Shown: positions 15,888 to 25,594, numbered from the stretch's first letter. The stretch: DNA of 64,000 nt from Beijerinckiaceae bacterium (GCA_947454485.1 CANGJJ010000002.1:62001-126000), one strand, 5' to 3'. A program made the numbers and translations. Notes: generated by a model not told the origin, from the sequence alone.

Positions 15888-16916
15888 ATGACGCATATCC
15901 AAACACAGCTCTTGCGCATGGTCGCATCGCTCGCAGCCCTCACGGTTGCGCTGCCTGCGCTCGCCGATGATGCAGCAGATTATTTCAAGGGCAAGACGAT
16001 CAAGGTCATGGTCGGCCATCCGCCCGGTGGCTCTTATGACTTTTATGCGCGTCTGGCCGCCGACATGCTCAAGGCCCATATGCCGCAGGTCAATGCGGTG
16101 ATCGTGGAGAACAAGCCCGGCGGTGGCGGCCTTGTGGCCACCAGCGATATCTATGCGCGCGCGCCGCGCGACGGCACAGTCCTCGCGGTTCTGCCAGAGA
16201 CCATTGCCAATACGCAGGTGCTTGAGCCTGAGGTTGGCAAGTGGAAAGTCGAAGACATGCGCTATATCGGCTCCTTCTCGCCGGTGAACACAGCCTTCGT
16301 GCGCCGCAAAGATTCGCCCTCCAAAACAACTGACGATATGAAGCGTCAGGAGACGATCGTGGGCTGCACCGGCACCACCGCGCAGAGCTATCAATATCCT
16401 GCTTTGCTCAAAGTGCTTGGTGGCTACAAGTTCAAGATGATCTGTGGCTATCCGGGCGCGAATGAATATTCCATCGCACTTGAGCGTGGCGAGATCGATC
16501 TTGTCTCCTCGGCGTGGAATTCATGGCGCGTGACGCACAAGCGTCAGCTTGACAATGGCGATCTGGTGGCTGTGATTCAGACGGGTTTGAAGCGCAATCG
16601 CGAACTGGCCAATGTGCCTTTGATGCAGGAGCTGGTTGACGACCCCAAGGCGAAAGAAGTGATCGTCTTCGCGTCGGCAGGTGCCATGATTGGCCGTGCT
16701 CTCGTGTCTCCCCCCGGCGTTCCTGCGGATCGCATCGCTTATCTGCGCTCCGTCTTCGACAAGATGGTCAAGGATCCCGCGATGATCGAAATGGCAGCCA
16801 AGCGCAATCTTGAGCTCGACCCCACACCGGGCGATGTCGTGCAGGGCTATTCAGACGCCATTGTGAAGACACCGCCGGATGTCGTTGAACAAGCAGGCAA
16901 AGCCTTTAAAGGCTGA
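15888..16916 (+). CDS. TctC-family (Bug) periplasmic binding protein 1
   Basis: The 342-residue protein starts at ATG 15888 after AAGGAGA; an earlier TTG is in frame. It has a signal peptide ending ALPALA, then the Bug-family pattern IKVMVGHPPGGSYDFYARL and VIVENKPGGGGLVA. It differs from the other six copies in lacking the usual PDGYT segment (it has PRDGTVLAVL) and in having a Cys pair (VGCTG, MICGYPG). It is probably the last gene of the operon begun at 14102, since a terminator follows. The ligand is probably a carboxylate. Confidence 0.88.
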   Translation: MTHIQTQLLRMVASLAALTVALPALADDAADYFKGKTIKVMVGHPPGGSYDFYARLAADMLKAHMPQVNAVIVENKPGGGGLVATSDIYARAPRDGTVLAVLPETIANTQVLEPEVGKWKVEDMRYIGSFSPVNTAFVRRKDSPSKTTDDMKRQETIVGCTGTTAQSYQYPALLKVLGGYKFKMICGYPGANEYSIALERGEIDLVSSAWNSWRVTHKRQLDNGDLVAVIQTGLKRNRELANVPLMQELVDDPKAKEVIVFASAGAMIGRALVSPPGVPADRIAYLRSVFDKMVKDPAMIEMAAKRNLELDPTPGDVVQGYSDAIVKTPPDVVEQAGKAFKG

Positions 16917-16950
16917 TCTCTTCAAAGACATCGCAAACACGAATAAGCGA

Positions 16951-16973
16951 AGGGCGGGCAACCGCCCTTTTTG
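16951..16973 (+). terminator. Terminator after binding protein 1
   Basis: AGGGCGG at 16951-16957 pairs with CCGCCCT at 16962-16968 around GCAA, and TTTT follows. Confidence 0.85.
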
Positions 16974-17063
16974 CTGCGCACACATAGACCCCTCCTATTT
17001 GTGAACTGGCACTGAAGCTGGCAACGCCTAGACTACCCAGACAAAATGATCTGGGAGGCAGCG

Positions 17064-18038
17064 ATGATAAAGTTCAAGCGCCGTTTGTTTGCAGGTGCCA
17101 TGCTGGCAGGTTTGACTGCGTTGAGCTTGAGCGCGCATGCACAAACCTGGCCTGACAAGCCGATCAATCTCATCGTGCCATTTGCTGCTGGTGGCGGCAC
17201 AGATGCGTTCGCGCGGCCCTTTGCAAATTTCTTCGAACAAAAAGTTGGCCAGCGCATTGTCATCGACAATCGCGCAGGCGCAGGCGGCACGGTTGGCGCC
17301 TCAGCAGCAGCCAAAGCACCGAATGATGGCTACACATTCTTTGTCGGCGCAGCCCATCACGCCATCGCACCCTCGCTTTATCCCAAGCTCGATTATTCCA
17401 TTGAGACTGACTTCGAGCCTGTCGGTGTTTTGTCGGTCGTGCCACAGATCATTGTTGTTCACCCCACCAAAGTGAAAGCCAAAACCATGGCCGAATTCAT
17501 CGCCGAGGCGAAAGCCACGCGCATGAATTTTGGATCTGCAGGTCACGGCACGACACATCATCTGGCCGGCGAATTATTCAATCTCCTCGCCAAGACAGAG
17601 ATCACCCATGTGCCTTATCGCGGCGCGGGGCCTGCTTTGGCTGATCTCATCACCGGACAGATTGAAGTTGTCTTCGATGGCCTGGGCTCTTCTGCCGAGC
17701 GTATCAAAGAGGGCCAGTTGCGCGCCATCGCCGTGGCTGATGCCAAGCGCGTTGCCTTGCTGCCCGATGTGCCAACCGCGATTGAAAGCGGCCTGAAAGA
17801 TTATGAAGTCTCGACCTGGTATGCGATCTTTGCACCTAAAGGCACGCCGCAACCTGTCATTGAACGGATGCGCGAGATCATGCGCGATATTTTCAAAGAC
17901 CCTGCGGTGAAGGACTCTTGGGCGCGCAATGGATCTGCCATTCCCGATATGTGGGGTAATGATCTACGGACCTTCTTGCGCTCAGAACTTGTGCGCTGGG
18001 ACAAGGTTGTGAAAGACGCCAAAGTGAAATTGGAATAG
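17064..18038 (+). CDS. TctC-family (Bug) periplasmic binding protein 2
   Basis: The 324-residue protein starts at 17064 with GGGAGG five bases upstream. It has a signal peptide ending SLSAHA, then TWPDKPINLIVPFAAGGGTDAFAR and VIDNRAGAGGTVGA, the ligand-loop motifs of the TctC/Bug family. Its length is typical for the family. It stands between two terminators, so it seems to be its own transcription unit. No permease is adjacent; it would have to feed the TctAB pair about 4 kb away or one elsewhere. Confidence 0.92.
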   Translation: MIKFKRRLFAGAMLAGLTALSLSAHAQTWPDKPINLIVPFAAGGGTDAFARPFANFFEQKVGQRIVIDNRAGAGGTVGASAAAKAPNDGYTFFVGAAHHAIAPSLYPKLDYSIETDFEPVGVLSVVPQIIVVHPTKVKAKTMAEFIAEAKATRMNFGSAGHGTTHHLAGELFNLLAKTEITHVPYRGAGPALADLITGQIEVVFDGLGSSAERIKEGQLRAIAVADAKRVALLPDVPTAIESGLKDYEVSTWYAIFAPKGTPQPVIERMREIMRDIFKDPAVKDSWARNGSAIPDMWGNDLRTFLRSELVRWDKVVKDAKVKLE

Positions 18039-18056
18039 GCGCCAAGCGCCCCAAGG

Positions 18057-18092
18057 AAAAGCCCGGCTCGCCATCTGGCTGCCGGGCTTTTT
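18057..18092. terminator. Bidirectional terminator
   Basis: AAAAGCCCGGC at 18057-18067 pairs with GCCGGGCTTTT at 18081-18091. A runs and T runs flank it on both sides, so it can serve the converging binding-protein genes 2 and 3. Confidence 0.85.
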
Positions 18093-18093
18093 G

Positions 18094-19059
18094 TCAGTTC
18101 ATCGTGATCTTGTTTTCGACGACGATTTTATTCCAGCGCACCACTTCGCCTTGCACAAATTGATCGAAGGCTTCGGGTGTGCCCGGTGTCACCACCAGAC
18201 CTTCAGGCTCCACACGGCGCTGGAACTCTGCTTTCATCACCACACGATTGAGCGTGGCATTGAGTTTCGTCACGATGTCTTTGGGCGTGCCAGCAGGTGC
18301 ATAGACCCCATACCAGCCGTCGACCACATAGGCGGGCAAGCCCTGCTCAGCAATAGTTGTCACGCCCGGCATGGGTGATTTGCCCGCGGGCGCTGTGCTC
18401 GCCACCGCATGAAACTGCCCGGCATTGATGAGCGCTGTGGCCGCAGCTGATGTTGGCCACATCATATCCACCTGACCGCTGAGCACATCCTGCAAAGCCT
18501 GCGCAACGCCGCGATAGGGCACATGCAAAATATCAACTTGCCCAAGATTTTTGAACAATTCGCCCGCCAGATGCGCGGAGGTGCCGATGCCTTGCGAGGC
18601 ATAAGTGAGCGAGCCCGGCTTCTCCTTGCTCGCCTTCAAAATATCGCCAACTGTTTTGTATTTCGCCTTGGGCGAGGTCACGAGCACATTATAAGAGCGC
18701 CCGATAAGACCAATCGGCGCAAAGGCCTTGGCTGTATCGTAAGGCATATTGGCTTGCAGGCTTGGATTGACTGCATGAGCGAATGAGGCGAGCACGAGTG
18801 TGTAACCATCGGCCGCGCTTTTCGCGACATAGTCAGTGCCCATCAAAGTGCCGCCGCCCGGCTTGTTCTCGATGATGACGGGCTGGCCCAATTCTTCTGA
18901 CAGACCCTGACCCACCATACGCGCGATGAGATCAACGCCGCCGCCAGGTGGGAAAGGCACAACGAGCTTGATCGTGTGATCGGGATATTGGGCCTGCGCA
19001 GGCAGCGCCCACAACAAGCCACCCACCAGCGCCGCACCAAGCTTCAACATCTGCCGCAT
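18094..19059 (-). CDS. TctC-family (Bug) periplasmic binding protein 3
   Basis: This 321-residue protein reads leftward from ATG at 19059 (a GTG one codon earlier is possible). It has the signal peptide GGLLWALPAQAQ, then IKLVVPFPPGGGVDLIAR and VIIENKPGGGTLMG, followed by the PADGYT-like segment AADGYTLVLASFAHAV. It is downstream of binding protein 4, 68 bases away on the same strand, so the two may be cotranscribed. The ligand is not known. Confidence 0.92.
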   Translation of the reverse strand: MRQMLKLGAALVGGLLWALPAQAQYPDHTIKLVVPFPPGGGVDLIARMVGQGLSEELGQPVIIENKPGGGTLMGTDYVAKSAADGYTLVLASFAHAVNPSLQANMPYDTAKAFAPIGLIGRSYNVLVTSPKAKYKTVGDILKASKEKPGSLTYASQGIGTSAHLAGELFKNLGQVDILHVPYRGVAQALQDVLSGQVDMMWPTSAAATALINAGQFHAVASTAPAGKSPMPGVTTIAEQGLPAYVVDGWYGVYAPAGTPKDIVTKLNATLNRVVMKAEFQRRVEPEGLVVTPGTPEAFDQFVQGEVVRWNKIVVENKITMN

Positions 19060-19127
19060 CACGTCATCCCCACCCTATGTTGCGCGCGAGGGTGCATCAT
19101 CCCCCGGCGCGAAACAAGGCGGGAGGA

Positions 19128-20105
19128 TTATTTCGGCGGCTCGATATTGGCCGCCTTCATGATCGGCGCCCATTTCTGGATTTCGGTTCCAACGAACGCC
19201 TTCAGCCCGTCAGAGCTGCGGTTTTGTGCGCGCGGCAGGACAGCGCCAATGCCCTCAAGGCGGGCCTTCACACTGGGATCATCGAGCGCCTGACGCAGCG
19301 CGGCATTCAGCTTGTCCACGATCGGCTTGGGTGTGCCCTTGGGGGCGAACATCGCGTTCCAGCCAGAGGCCTGATAGGCGGGCAGGCCCGCTTCGATGGT
19401 CGTGGGTACATCGGGCACAGCGTCGGAGCGTTCAGGCAAAGCAATCGCCAACATGCGCACGCTGCCCGCCTTCACATGGCCGACCGTGTGGGGAATCTGA
19501 TCGCACAGAAAGTCATATTGCTCGCTCAGAATGTCCTGAAAAGCCGGACCCGAGCCGCGATAGGGGATCATCGGCGGGCGCGCGCCAATCAAGGATGTGA
19601 AGAAGACGCAGGACACATGGCTCGTAGACCCCACGCCGCCATGACCATTGTTGAGCTTGTCGGGATTGGCCTTGATCATGGCAATGAGGCCCTGCAGATC
19701 CTTCACCTGCAAATTCTTGCGCACGAAAATGCCGATCGGCGTATCGGACAACTGGCCGATATGTTCGAAGTCATTCACAGGATCATAGGGCAGATTGGGA
19801 TAAAGCCCGACGCTCGCCGCATGGGTCCCCATCTGGCCGACCAGCAAAGTATAGCCATCAGGCGCGGCGCGCGCGGCCTTCAGGGAACCCGTCGTGCCAC
19901 CAGCGCCACCAATATTCTCGATGACGAGCTTCTGACCCAAAATGATCGACATCTGCTCGGTGACGATACGGCCCACCACATCGGTGTTGCCGCCCGGCGC
20001 ATAGGGGACGATCACGGTGATCGGCTGGTTGGGATAGGTCTGCGCCAGGACGGGCGCACAGAGCGAAAGAGCAAGGCCGCAGCCCGCCAAGAGTGAGCGG
20101 ATCAT
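19128..20105 (-). CDS. TctC-family (Bug) periplasmic binding protein 4
   Basis: The protein has 325 residues, with signal peptide MIRSLLAGCGLALSLCAPVLA. The family motifs are ITVIVPYAPGGNTDVVGR, ENIGGAGGTTGS and APDGYTLLVGQ. Extra cysteines (SCVFF, FLCDQ) lie in the middle of the chain. It is divergent from binding protein 5, with a 127-base gap that must hold both promoters, and it leads the leftward pair with binding protein 3. Confidence 0.92.
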   Translation of the reverse strand: MIRSLLAGCGLALSLCAPVLAQTYPNQPITVIVPYAPGGNTDVVGRIVTEQMSIILGQKLVIENIGGAGGTTGSLKAARAAPDGYTLLVGQMGTHAASVGLYPNLPYDPVNDFEHIGQLSDTPIGIFVRKNLQVKDLQGLIAMIKANPDKLNNGHGGVGSTSHVSCVFFTSLIGARPPMIPYRGSGPAFQDILSEQYDFLCDQIPHTVGHVKAGSVRMLAIALPERSDAVPDVPTTIEAGLPAYQASGWNAMFAPKGTPKPIVDKLNAALRQALDDPSVKARLEGIGAVLPRAQNRSSDGLKAFVGTEIQKWAPIMKAANIEPPK

Positions 20106-20232
20106 TCAGTTTATCCCCAATCCCGATGAGAGAGGCTTATGTGGGGCCCGAACGCTCAAGATCAAGCGCTTCACCTTGCCCGCAGCCCAAAAAGCAGACA
20201 ATCTGCCGCCAACAATTCGGGGAGGTTTTGGA

Positions 20233-21216
20233 ATGCCCTTTACTCTGTCGCGTCGCGCCCTTTGCTCCGGCCTTGCAGCCAGCGCCCTCTCTACAGCGCC
20301 CGCTTTTGCCGAAGACTTCCCCACGCGGCCCATCACCATGATCGTGCCTTTTACTGCGGGTGGTGCGGGTGACATTCTGGCCCGTGTTCTCAGCCAGCGT
20401 CTCGAGCCCATCTGGGGCAAAGGCTTTGTGGTGGAGAACAGGCCCGGCGCTGGCGGCGTGATTGGAGCCGTGGCGACCGCCAAAGCACCTGCGGATGGCT
20501 ATACATTGATGATCGCGCCCAGCTCCACTATGGCGGTCAATGTCTCGCTCTACAAAACACTGCCCTATAATCCCGCCACCGATTTCATTCCCCTCGCCAT
20601 TCCCGCGCGCACGACTTTCATTCTCGTCGTGAATAATAATCTGCCGGTGAAGTCGGTGAGCGAACTCATCGCTTATGCCAAAGCGCAGAAAGAGCCACTC
20701 GCTTATGCGACCGCAGGTCCCGGTGTGCCGCATCATCTCTTCGCCGAATTGTTCAAGAGCATGACTGGCATCAATATGCAGCAAGTGCCTTACAAAGGCA
20801 GCTTGCCTGCACTGCAAGATGTCATTGCAGGCCATGTGCCTTTGATGTTCGTCGATCTTGGCCCCGGCGCCACGCAGATCAAAGCAGGACAGGTGCGCCC
20901 GCTCGGCGTCTCCACCGCACAGCGTTTGAAAGAACTGCCCGATGTGCCCGCCATCAACGAGACCCTGCCCGGCTTTGATGTCGCCTCTTGGCAAATGATC
21001 TCGGCCCCCGCTGGCACACCGCGCGCCATAGTCGAAAAACTCCATCGCGATATTGCCACCATCATGCGCGACCCCGCCTTGCAAGAGCAGATCGACAAGA
21101 CAGGCATGAGCCCCGTGCCCTCGCCCTCGCTCGATGACTTACAGGCCTATGTGAAATCCGAAATCGCGCGCTGGACCGATGTGGTGCGCAAGGCGGGTAT
21201 CGAAGGGACCATGTAG
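20233..21216 (+). CDS. TctC-family (Bug) periplasmic binding protein 5
   Basis: The 327-residue protein starts at 20233, eight bases after GGGGAGG; a frame extension upstream to 20176 lacks a site. The N-terminus has SRRALCSGLAASALSTAPAF, with a double arginine that could direct Tat export. ITMIVPFTAGGAGDILAR and VVENRPGAGGVIGA are the family motifs. It is 150 bases before binding protein 6 on the same strand, with a hairpin between them (GGGCTGC at 21260-21266 with GCAGCCC at 21278-21284) that lacks a T run. Confidence 0.92.
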   Translation: MPFTLSRRALCSGLAASALSTAPAFAEDFPTRPITMIVPFTAGGAGDILARVLSQRLEPIWGKGFVVENRPGAGGVIGAVATAKAPADGYTLMIAPSSTMAVNVSLYKTLPYNPATDFIPLAIPARTTFILVVNNNLPVKSVSELIAYAKAQKEPLAYATAGPGVPHHLFAELFKSMTGINMQQVPYKGSLPALQDVIAGHVPLMFVDLGPGATQIKAGQVRPLGVSTAQRLKELPDVPAINETLPGFDVASWQMISAPAGTPRAIVEKLHRDIATIMRDPALQEQIDKTGMSPVPSPSLDDLQAYVKSEIARWTDVVRKAGIEGTM

Positions 21217-21366
21217 CCCCATTGCTGCACAAGGCAGCAAAGGCCCAACCAAAGAGCAGGGGCTGCATAGCCAAACAGCAGCCCTGTGCTTGACTCACAA
21301 GACTGGCTGACTGACGATTCAGGTCAGCTATCACCATCTGCGCTCAGGCGCTTTGAGGAGATGACC

Positions 21367-22359
21367 ATGACTTTGACCAAGACACGACGCGGCCTTTTGC
21401 TGGGTTGCGCGCTCGCCCTCGTCACCAGCCTTAGCGGTTGGACGAATGAGGCGCAGGCGCAAGCCTTCCCCAACAAGCCCGTGCGTCTTGTGCTGCCTTA
21501 TTCTCCCGGCGGCATCATCGACTATGTGGGCCGCGCTGTGGCGACCCATCTGGCTGGCCCGCTCGGACAGCAAGTCATTCCCGAAAATCGTCCCGGCGCT
21601 GGCGGCATCACGGGCACGGACTCGGTCGCGCGCGCACCCGCTGATGGCTACACGCTCGTGCTGATGGATCCGGCTATCGTCATCAATCCGACGCTGCAGC
21701 CCTCCATGCCCTATGATCTTTTCAAGCAGCTCACGACCGTGTCGATGATCAGCTCCTCGCCCGAGGTCGTCGTCGTGACACCGCAACTGCCGATCAAAAG
21801 CATGAGCGATCTCATTGCCTATGGCAAAGCCAATCCGGGCAAGCTCAACTTCGCCTCTGCAGGCATTGGCACGACGCCGCATCTGGCGGGCGAATTGTTC
21901 AAGCAGCGCACTGGCGTTGATGCGACCCATATTCCCTATAAGAGCATCGGCCAGTCTTATCCCGATCTCATGAGCAACAAAGTGCAGTTTGCTTTCTCGA
22001 GCATTGCAGGCGCTCTGCCCTTCACAACGGACAATCGCGTGAACGCCATCGCCACCACCGGCAAAGTGCGCTCGCCTGTGTATCCTGATGTGCCTACCGC
22101 TGATGAGGCCGGCCTGAAGGGCTTTGAAGTTGATTTGTGGCTCGGCATTTTCGCGCCCACCGGCACACCGCCCGAGGCAATCAACAAGCTCAATGAAGCT
22201 CTGCGCACAGCGCTGAAGAATCCAGAACTCATCGCAGCGCTTGCCAAAGTTGGCGTTGAGCCGCGCGGCACCAGCCCCGCTGATGGTGACACATTCCTGA
22301 AGGCCGAATACGCCAAATGGAAGAAGGTCATCGAAGACGGCAATATCAAGGACAACTGA
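21367..22359 (+). CDS. tctC: TctC-family (Bug) periplasmic binding protein 6, beside tctBA
   Basis: The 330-residue protein starts at ATG 21367, spaced six bases from GAGGAG; the ATG at 21361 touches that site. It has a signal peptide ending NEAQAQA, then VRLVLPYSPGGIIDYVGR and ENRPGAGGITGT. It lies only 4 bases before tctB, so it is the dedicated binding component of this tripartite tricarboxylate transporter. The ligand is some di- or tricarboxylate, or a related acid; it cannot be told apart here. Confidence 0.94.
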   Translation: MTLTKTRRGLLLGCALALVTSLSGWTNEAQAQAFPNKPVRLVLPYSPGGIIDYVGRAVATHLAGPLGQQVIPENRPGAGGITGTDSVARAPADGYTLVLMDPAIVINPTLQPSMPYDLFKQLTTVSMISSSPEVVVVTPQLPIKSMSDLIAYGKANPGKLNFASAGIGTTPHLAGELFKQRTGVDATHIPYKSIGQSYPDLMSNKVQFAFSSIAGALPFTTDNRVNAIATTGKVRSPVYPDVPTADEAGLKGFEVDLWLGIFAPTGTPPEAINKLNEALRTALKNPELIAALAKVGVEPRGTSPADGDTFLKAEYAKWKKVIEDGNIKDN

Positions 22360-22363
22360 CCTC

Positions 22364-22810
22364 ATGTTCATTCGTGCACCGAAGGACTTTTGGTCAGGCT
22401 TGATGTTTCTTGCATTCGCGGCGGTCACGATTGTGACCGCCAGCGGCTATTCGATGGGACGTGGTGGGCGCATGGGGCCGGGCTATTTCCCGACCCTGCT
22501 CGGCATTGTGCTCGCCGTGCTTGGCACAATCCTCGTCATCCGCTCGCTCATCATCCATGGCGACAGGGTTGAGCGCATTGCGCTGAAACCGCTTGTCATG
22601 CTGGTGGGCTGCGTTGTGTTGTTTGGCATGATGATCAAGCCGCTTGGCCTCATCATCGCGCTGCCGGTCACAACCTTCCTCAGCGCTTTTGCAGGCGATG
22701 ACGTGCGCTGGAGAGAAGCCATCGGGCTCAGCGCTGGACTCACGCTCTTGTCGCTCATCATCTTTGTTTATGTGCTGGGCTTGCCCTTGCCCGTTTGGCC
22801 CGATCTCTGA
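22364..22810 (+). CDS. tctB: Tripartite tricarboxylate transporter small membrane subunit TctB
   Basis: This 148-residue protein has four hydrophobic segments and the TctB signature GRGGRMGPGYFPTLLGIVLAVLG near residue 32. It pairs with TctA to form the membrane part of a TTT secondary transporter, driven by the ion gradient. It is 4 bases after the tctC gene and 12 bases before tctA. Length and topology are normal for the family. Confidence 0.94.
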   Translation: MFIRAPKDFWSGLMFLAFAAVTIVTASGYSMGRGGRMGPGYFPTLLGIVLAVLGTILVIRSLIIHGDRVERIALKPLVMLVGCVVLFGMMIKPLGLIIALPVTTFLSAFAGDDVRWREAIGLSAGLTLLSLIIFVYVLGLPLPVWPDL

Positions 22811-22822
22811 GAGACACCGATC

Positions 22823-24325
22823 ATGATGGATGTACTCTCCAATATCAGCCTCGGCCTTGGCGTCGCGGCGACCTTCCAGAATTTGCTCTACTGCCTCATC
22901 GGCACATTTTTGGGAACAGTCGTTGGCGTGTTGCCGGGCATTGGCCCTGTCACCACTGTTGCGATGTTGATGCCAATCTCCTTCACTTTGGAGCCAGTAT
23001 CAGCCCTCATCATGATGGCGGGCATTTATTACGGCGCGCAATATGGCGGCTCGACAACGGCCATTCTCATCAACATTCCTGGCGAAGCCTCGTCTGTCGT
23101 CACAAGTCTCGATGGCCATCAAATGGCGCGTCAGGGCCGCGCTGGTCCTGCTTTGGGCATGGCAGCGCTCGGCTCTTTCTTCGCCGGCACGGTTGCCACT
23201 TTCGTTATCGCTTTTGGCGCACCACCCCTCGCCAAACTCGCTTTGCAATTCGGACCTGCTGAATATTTCTCGCTCATGCTCTGCGGTCTGGTGGCAGCGA
23301 TTGTTCTGGCGCGCGGCTCCATCATCAAAGCCATCGCCATGGTGGTGGTGGGATTGATTTTTGGCCTGGCGGGCTCTGATGTGAATTCAGGCATTCGCCG
23401 CTTCACCTTTGGTGTGCAAGGCCTCGCCGATGGTATCGAATTCGTTGCGCTCTCTATGGCGATCTATGGCGTGGCCGAAGTCATCGTCAATCTGGAGAAG
23501 AAAGACGGCGCAGCTGGCATTGCTGGCAGTATCGGCAAAGTCCTGCCCTCTTGGGCCGATATCAAATTGTGCATCCCATCTGTGCTGCGCGGCACAGCGC
23601 TTGGCTCGGTGCTCGGTGTCTTGCCCGGCGGCGGTGCTTTGCTCGCCTCTTTCTCCGCTTACACGCTTGAGAAGAAAGTCGCGTCTGAACCGCGCCGCTT
23701 CGGACAAGGCGATATCAGAGGTGTTGCCGCCCCTGAGAGCGCCAATAATGCAGGCGCGCAGACATCTTTCATTCCGATGCTGACTTTGGGCATTCCCTCC
23801 AACCCCACAATGGCGCTGATGATCGGCGCTTTGATGGTGCATGGCATCACGCCCGGCCCGCGCGTCATGACCGACCGCCCGGAATTGTTCTGGGGCGTTG
23901 TTGCCAGCATGTGGCTTGGCAATCTGATGCTGGTCGTTCTCAATCTGCCGATGGTGGGATTGTGGGTGCGCTTGCTGCGCATGCCCTATCGTATGATGTT
24001 CCCGGCGATCATCGGCTTTTGCTGTATCGGCACTTATACGATCAACAGCAATGTCACCGATATCGCCGTCATGGCCGCGATCACTCTCTTTGGCTATCTC
24101 TGCCTGAAGCTTGATTGCGAACCAGCGCCGCTCATTCTTGGCTATGTGCTGGGCCCCATGATGGAAGAAAATCTGCGCCGCGCTTTGCTGATCTCGCGTG
24201 GTGATCCCACCATCTTCGTCAGCGCGCCCATCAGCCTTGGCTTTCTGATCGCCGCAGCTGCCTTGCTGCTCATCGTCGCTGCGCCCGCCATTCGCCAGCG
24301 CCGCGAAGAGGTCATGGTCGAATAG
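22823..24325 (+). CDS. tctA: Tripartite tricarboxylate transporter large subunit TctA
   Basis: This 500-residue protein has about twelve membrane segments and the duplicated TctA motifs: GVLPGIGPVTTVAMLMP near 36 and VLPGGGALLASFSAYTLEKK near 260, plus YYGAQYGGSTTAILINIPGE near 70. It is the transporting subunit of the TTT complex. It is the only tctA in the window, although seven TctC-type proteins are present. It ends 13 bases before a terminator hairpin shared with the converging binding-protein gene 7. Confidence 0.96.
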   Translation: MMDVLSNISLGLGVAATFQNLLYCLIGTFLGTVVGVLPGIGPVTTVAMLMPISFTLEPVSALIMMAGIYYGAQYGGSTTAILINIPGEASSVVTSLDGHQMARQGRAGPALGMAALGSFFAGTVATFVIAFGAPPLAKLALQFGPAEYFSLMLCGLVAAIVLARGSIIKAIAMVVVGLIFGLAGSDVNSGIRRFTFGVQGLADGIEFVALSMAIYGVAEVIVNLEKKDGAAGIAGSIGKVLPSWADIKLCIPSVLRGTALGSVLGVLPGGGALLASFSAYTLEKKVASEPRRFGQGDIRGVAAPESANNAGAQTSFIPMLTLGIPSNPTMALMIGALMVHGITPGPRVMTDRPELFWGVVASMWLGNLMLVVLNLPMVGLWVRLLRMPYRMMFPAIIGFCCIGTYTINSNVTDIAVMAAITLFGYLCLKLDCEPAPLILGYVLGPMMEENLRRALLISRGDPTIFVSAPISLGFLIAAAALLLIVAAPAIRQRREEVMVE

Positions 24326-24333
24326 GCCAGACA

Positions 24334-24361
24334 CAAAAACGCCGGGCTGCGGGCCCGGCGT
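24334..24361. terminator. Terminator between tctA and binding protein 7
   Basis: ACGCCGGG at 24339-24346 pairs with CCCGGCGT at 24354-24361. On the reverse strand it is followed by TTTTTG, so it mainly ends the leftward gene. It may slow rightward transcription too. Confidence 0.75.
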
Positions 24362-24385
24362 CAAACTTATATCTGTGAGGATGGA

Positions 24386-25360
24386 TCAGGGATCCATCCG
24401 CTTCAGGCCAATCAGCTTGGCAATCGCAGCCACCTGATTCTCCTGCTTCACAATGTCAGCAGAAAAGTCATCCGCGCCGCCAGGATTGGGAACCTGACCT
24501 GAGGTCACGAGCTTCTCGGCAACTTCAGGCATACGCGCCACAGCGGCCACTTCTTCGCCGATGCGCTTGCGCAGTTCCGGGCTGAGGCTCTTGGGACCGA
24601 ACATGCCCACAAGGCCTTCAAGTTCCAGCGAAGGCACACCAGCTTCAATCGCGGTCGGCACATCTTTCAAGATGGAGATGCGGTTGCGGCTGGTCACAGC
24701 GACCAAACGCGCGCCGCCCGCCTGCAAGACCGGTTGCTGAATGGCAAGCGCCGTCATGACGGCCTGAATACGGCCCGTCGTCATTTCGCTCGCACCCTGC
24801 GTCAGATTGGTGAAGGGCACTTTGGTGATCTTGAGACCGAGCGATGTGGTGAAACCATCCCACACCAATTCAGTGATGCCCGGCACCACCATGACATTCA
24901 GCTCATTCGGCTTCTTCTTGGCGAGTTCGACAAACTCACCGAGCGTCTTGATGCCAAGGGTCTCAGAGACGCTGACCGACAAAATCGTATTGGAGAAACG
25001 TGCCACAGGCAGCAGATCGCGATCGCGCACATAGCCAAGCTTTTCGTGGCGATAGGGATGCGGCGTGAAATTGCCGGTGGGGGTGAACAAGAACTGATGG
25101 TCATCATTGTCATTGATGACCGCGCGGATGGCGATCAGGCTGTCGCCGCCGGGACGGTTTTCGACAATGACGGGTTGACCCCATTTGCGTGACAGCACAT
25201 CAGCGGCCAGACGCGCGCCAATGTCAGCGCCAGCGCCGGGGGCAAAGGGTACGATCAATTTGACCGGCTTGGTCGGCCAGGTCTGCGCGCTGGCAGCGCC
25301 CGCCATGCTCAAAAGCGCGGCGCCCATGAGCGCGACAAAGGTGGTGCGCAACAATTTCAT
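24386..25360 (-). CDS. TctC-family (Bug) periplasmic binding protein 7
   Basis: The 324-residue protein starts at ATG 25360, with GAGGGG just upstream. It has signal peptide LMGAALLSMAGAASAQ and the motifs VKLIVPFAPGAGADIGAR and VIVENRPGGDSLIA. The middle part diverges from the other copies: the usual GAGG-x-x-G and PDGYT segments are replaced by RAVINDNDDHQFLFTPTGNF. This suggests a different ligand or an older split. It converges on tctA. Confidence 0.9.
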   Translation of the reverse strand: MKLLRTTFVALMGAALLSMAGAASAQTWPTKPVKLIVPFAPGAGADIGARLAADVLSRKWGQPVIVENRPGGDSLIAIRAVINDNDDHQFLFTPTGNFTPHPYRHEKLGYVRDRDLLPVARFSNTILSVSVSETLGIKTLGEFVELAKKKPNELNVMVVPGITELVWDGFTTSLGLKITKVPFTNLTQGASEMTTGRIQAVMTALAIQQPVLQAGGARLVAVTSRNRISILKDVPTAIEAGVPSLELEGLVGMFGPKSLSPELRKRIGEEVAAVARMPEVAEKLVTSGQVPNPGGADDFSADIVKQENQVAAIAKLIGLKRMDP

Positions 25361-25594
25361 CATCCCCTCGCGGTGCGTTAAACCCTATCCATCCTGCCCG
25401 GCTCTTTGGCCGTCAGGGTGGCGCACCTTGTCGCCTTTCATCATGAAGGGCAAGGCCCGCCGCCACGTCGGTGCCTCACTTTCGCGCGCGCAAGACAGGA
25501 CCTTCGCAAAGGGGACAGGCCCTTGGCCGCCACTCTTGAATGAGAGCGCGCCTGAGCGCATAGCTGACGGCTCCTGACCCGATGGACCCAGCTC

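Noticed and set aside
19077-20096. Open frame of 339 codons on the + strand opposite binding protein 4
   Set aside because: The binding protein on the other strand has a signal peptide and family motifs; this one has neither.
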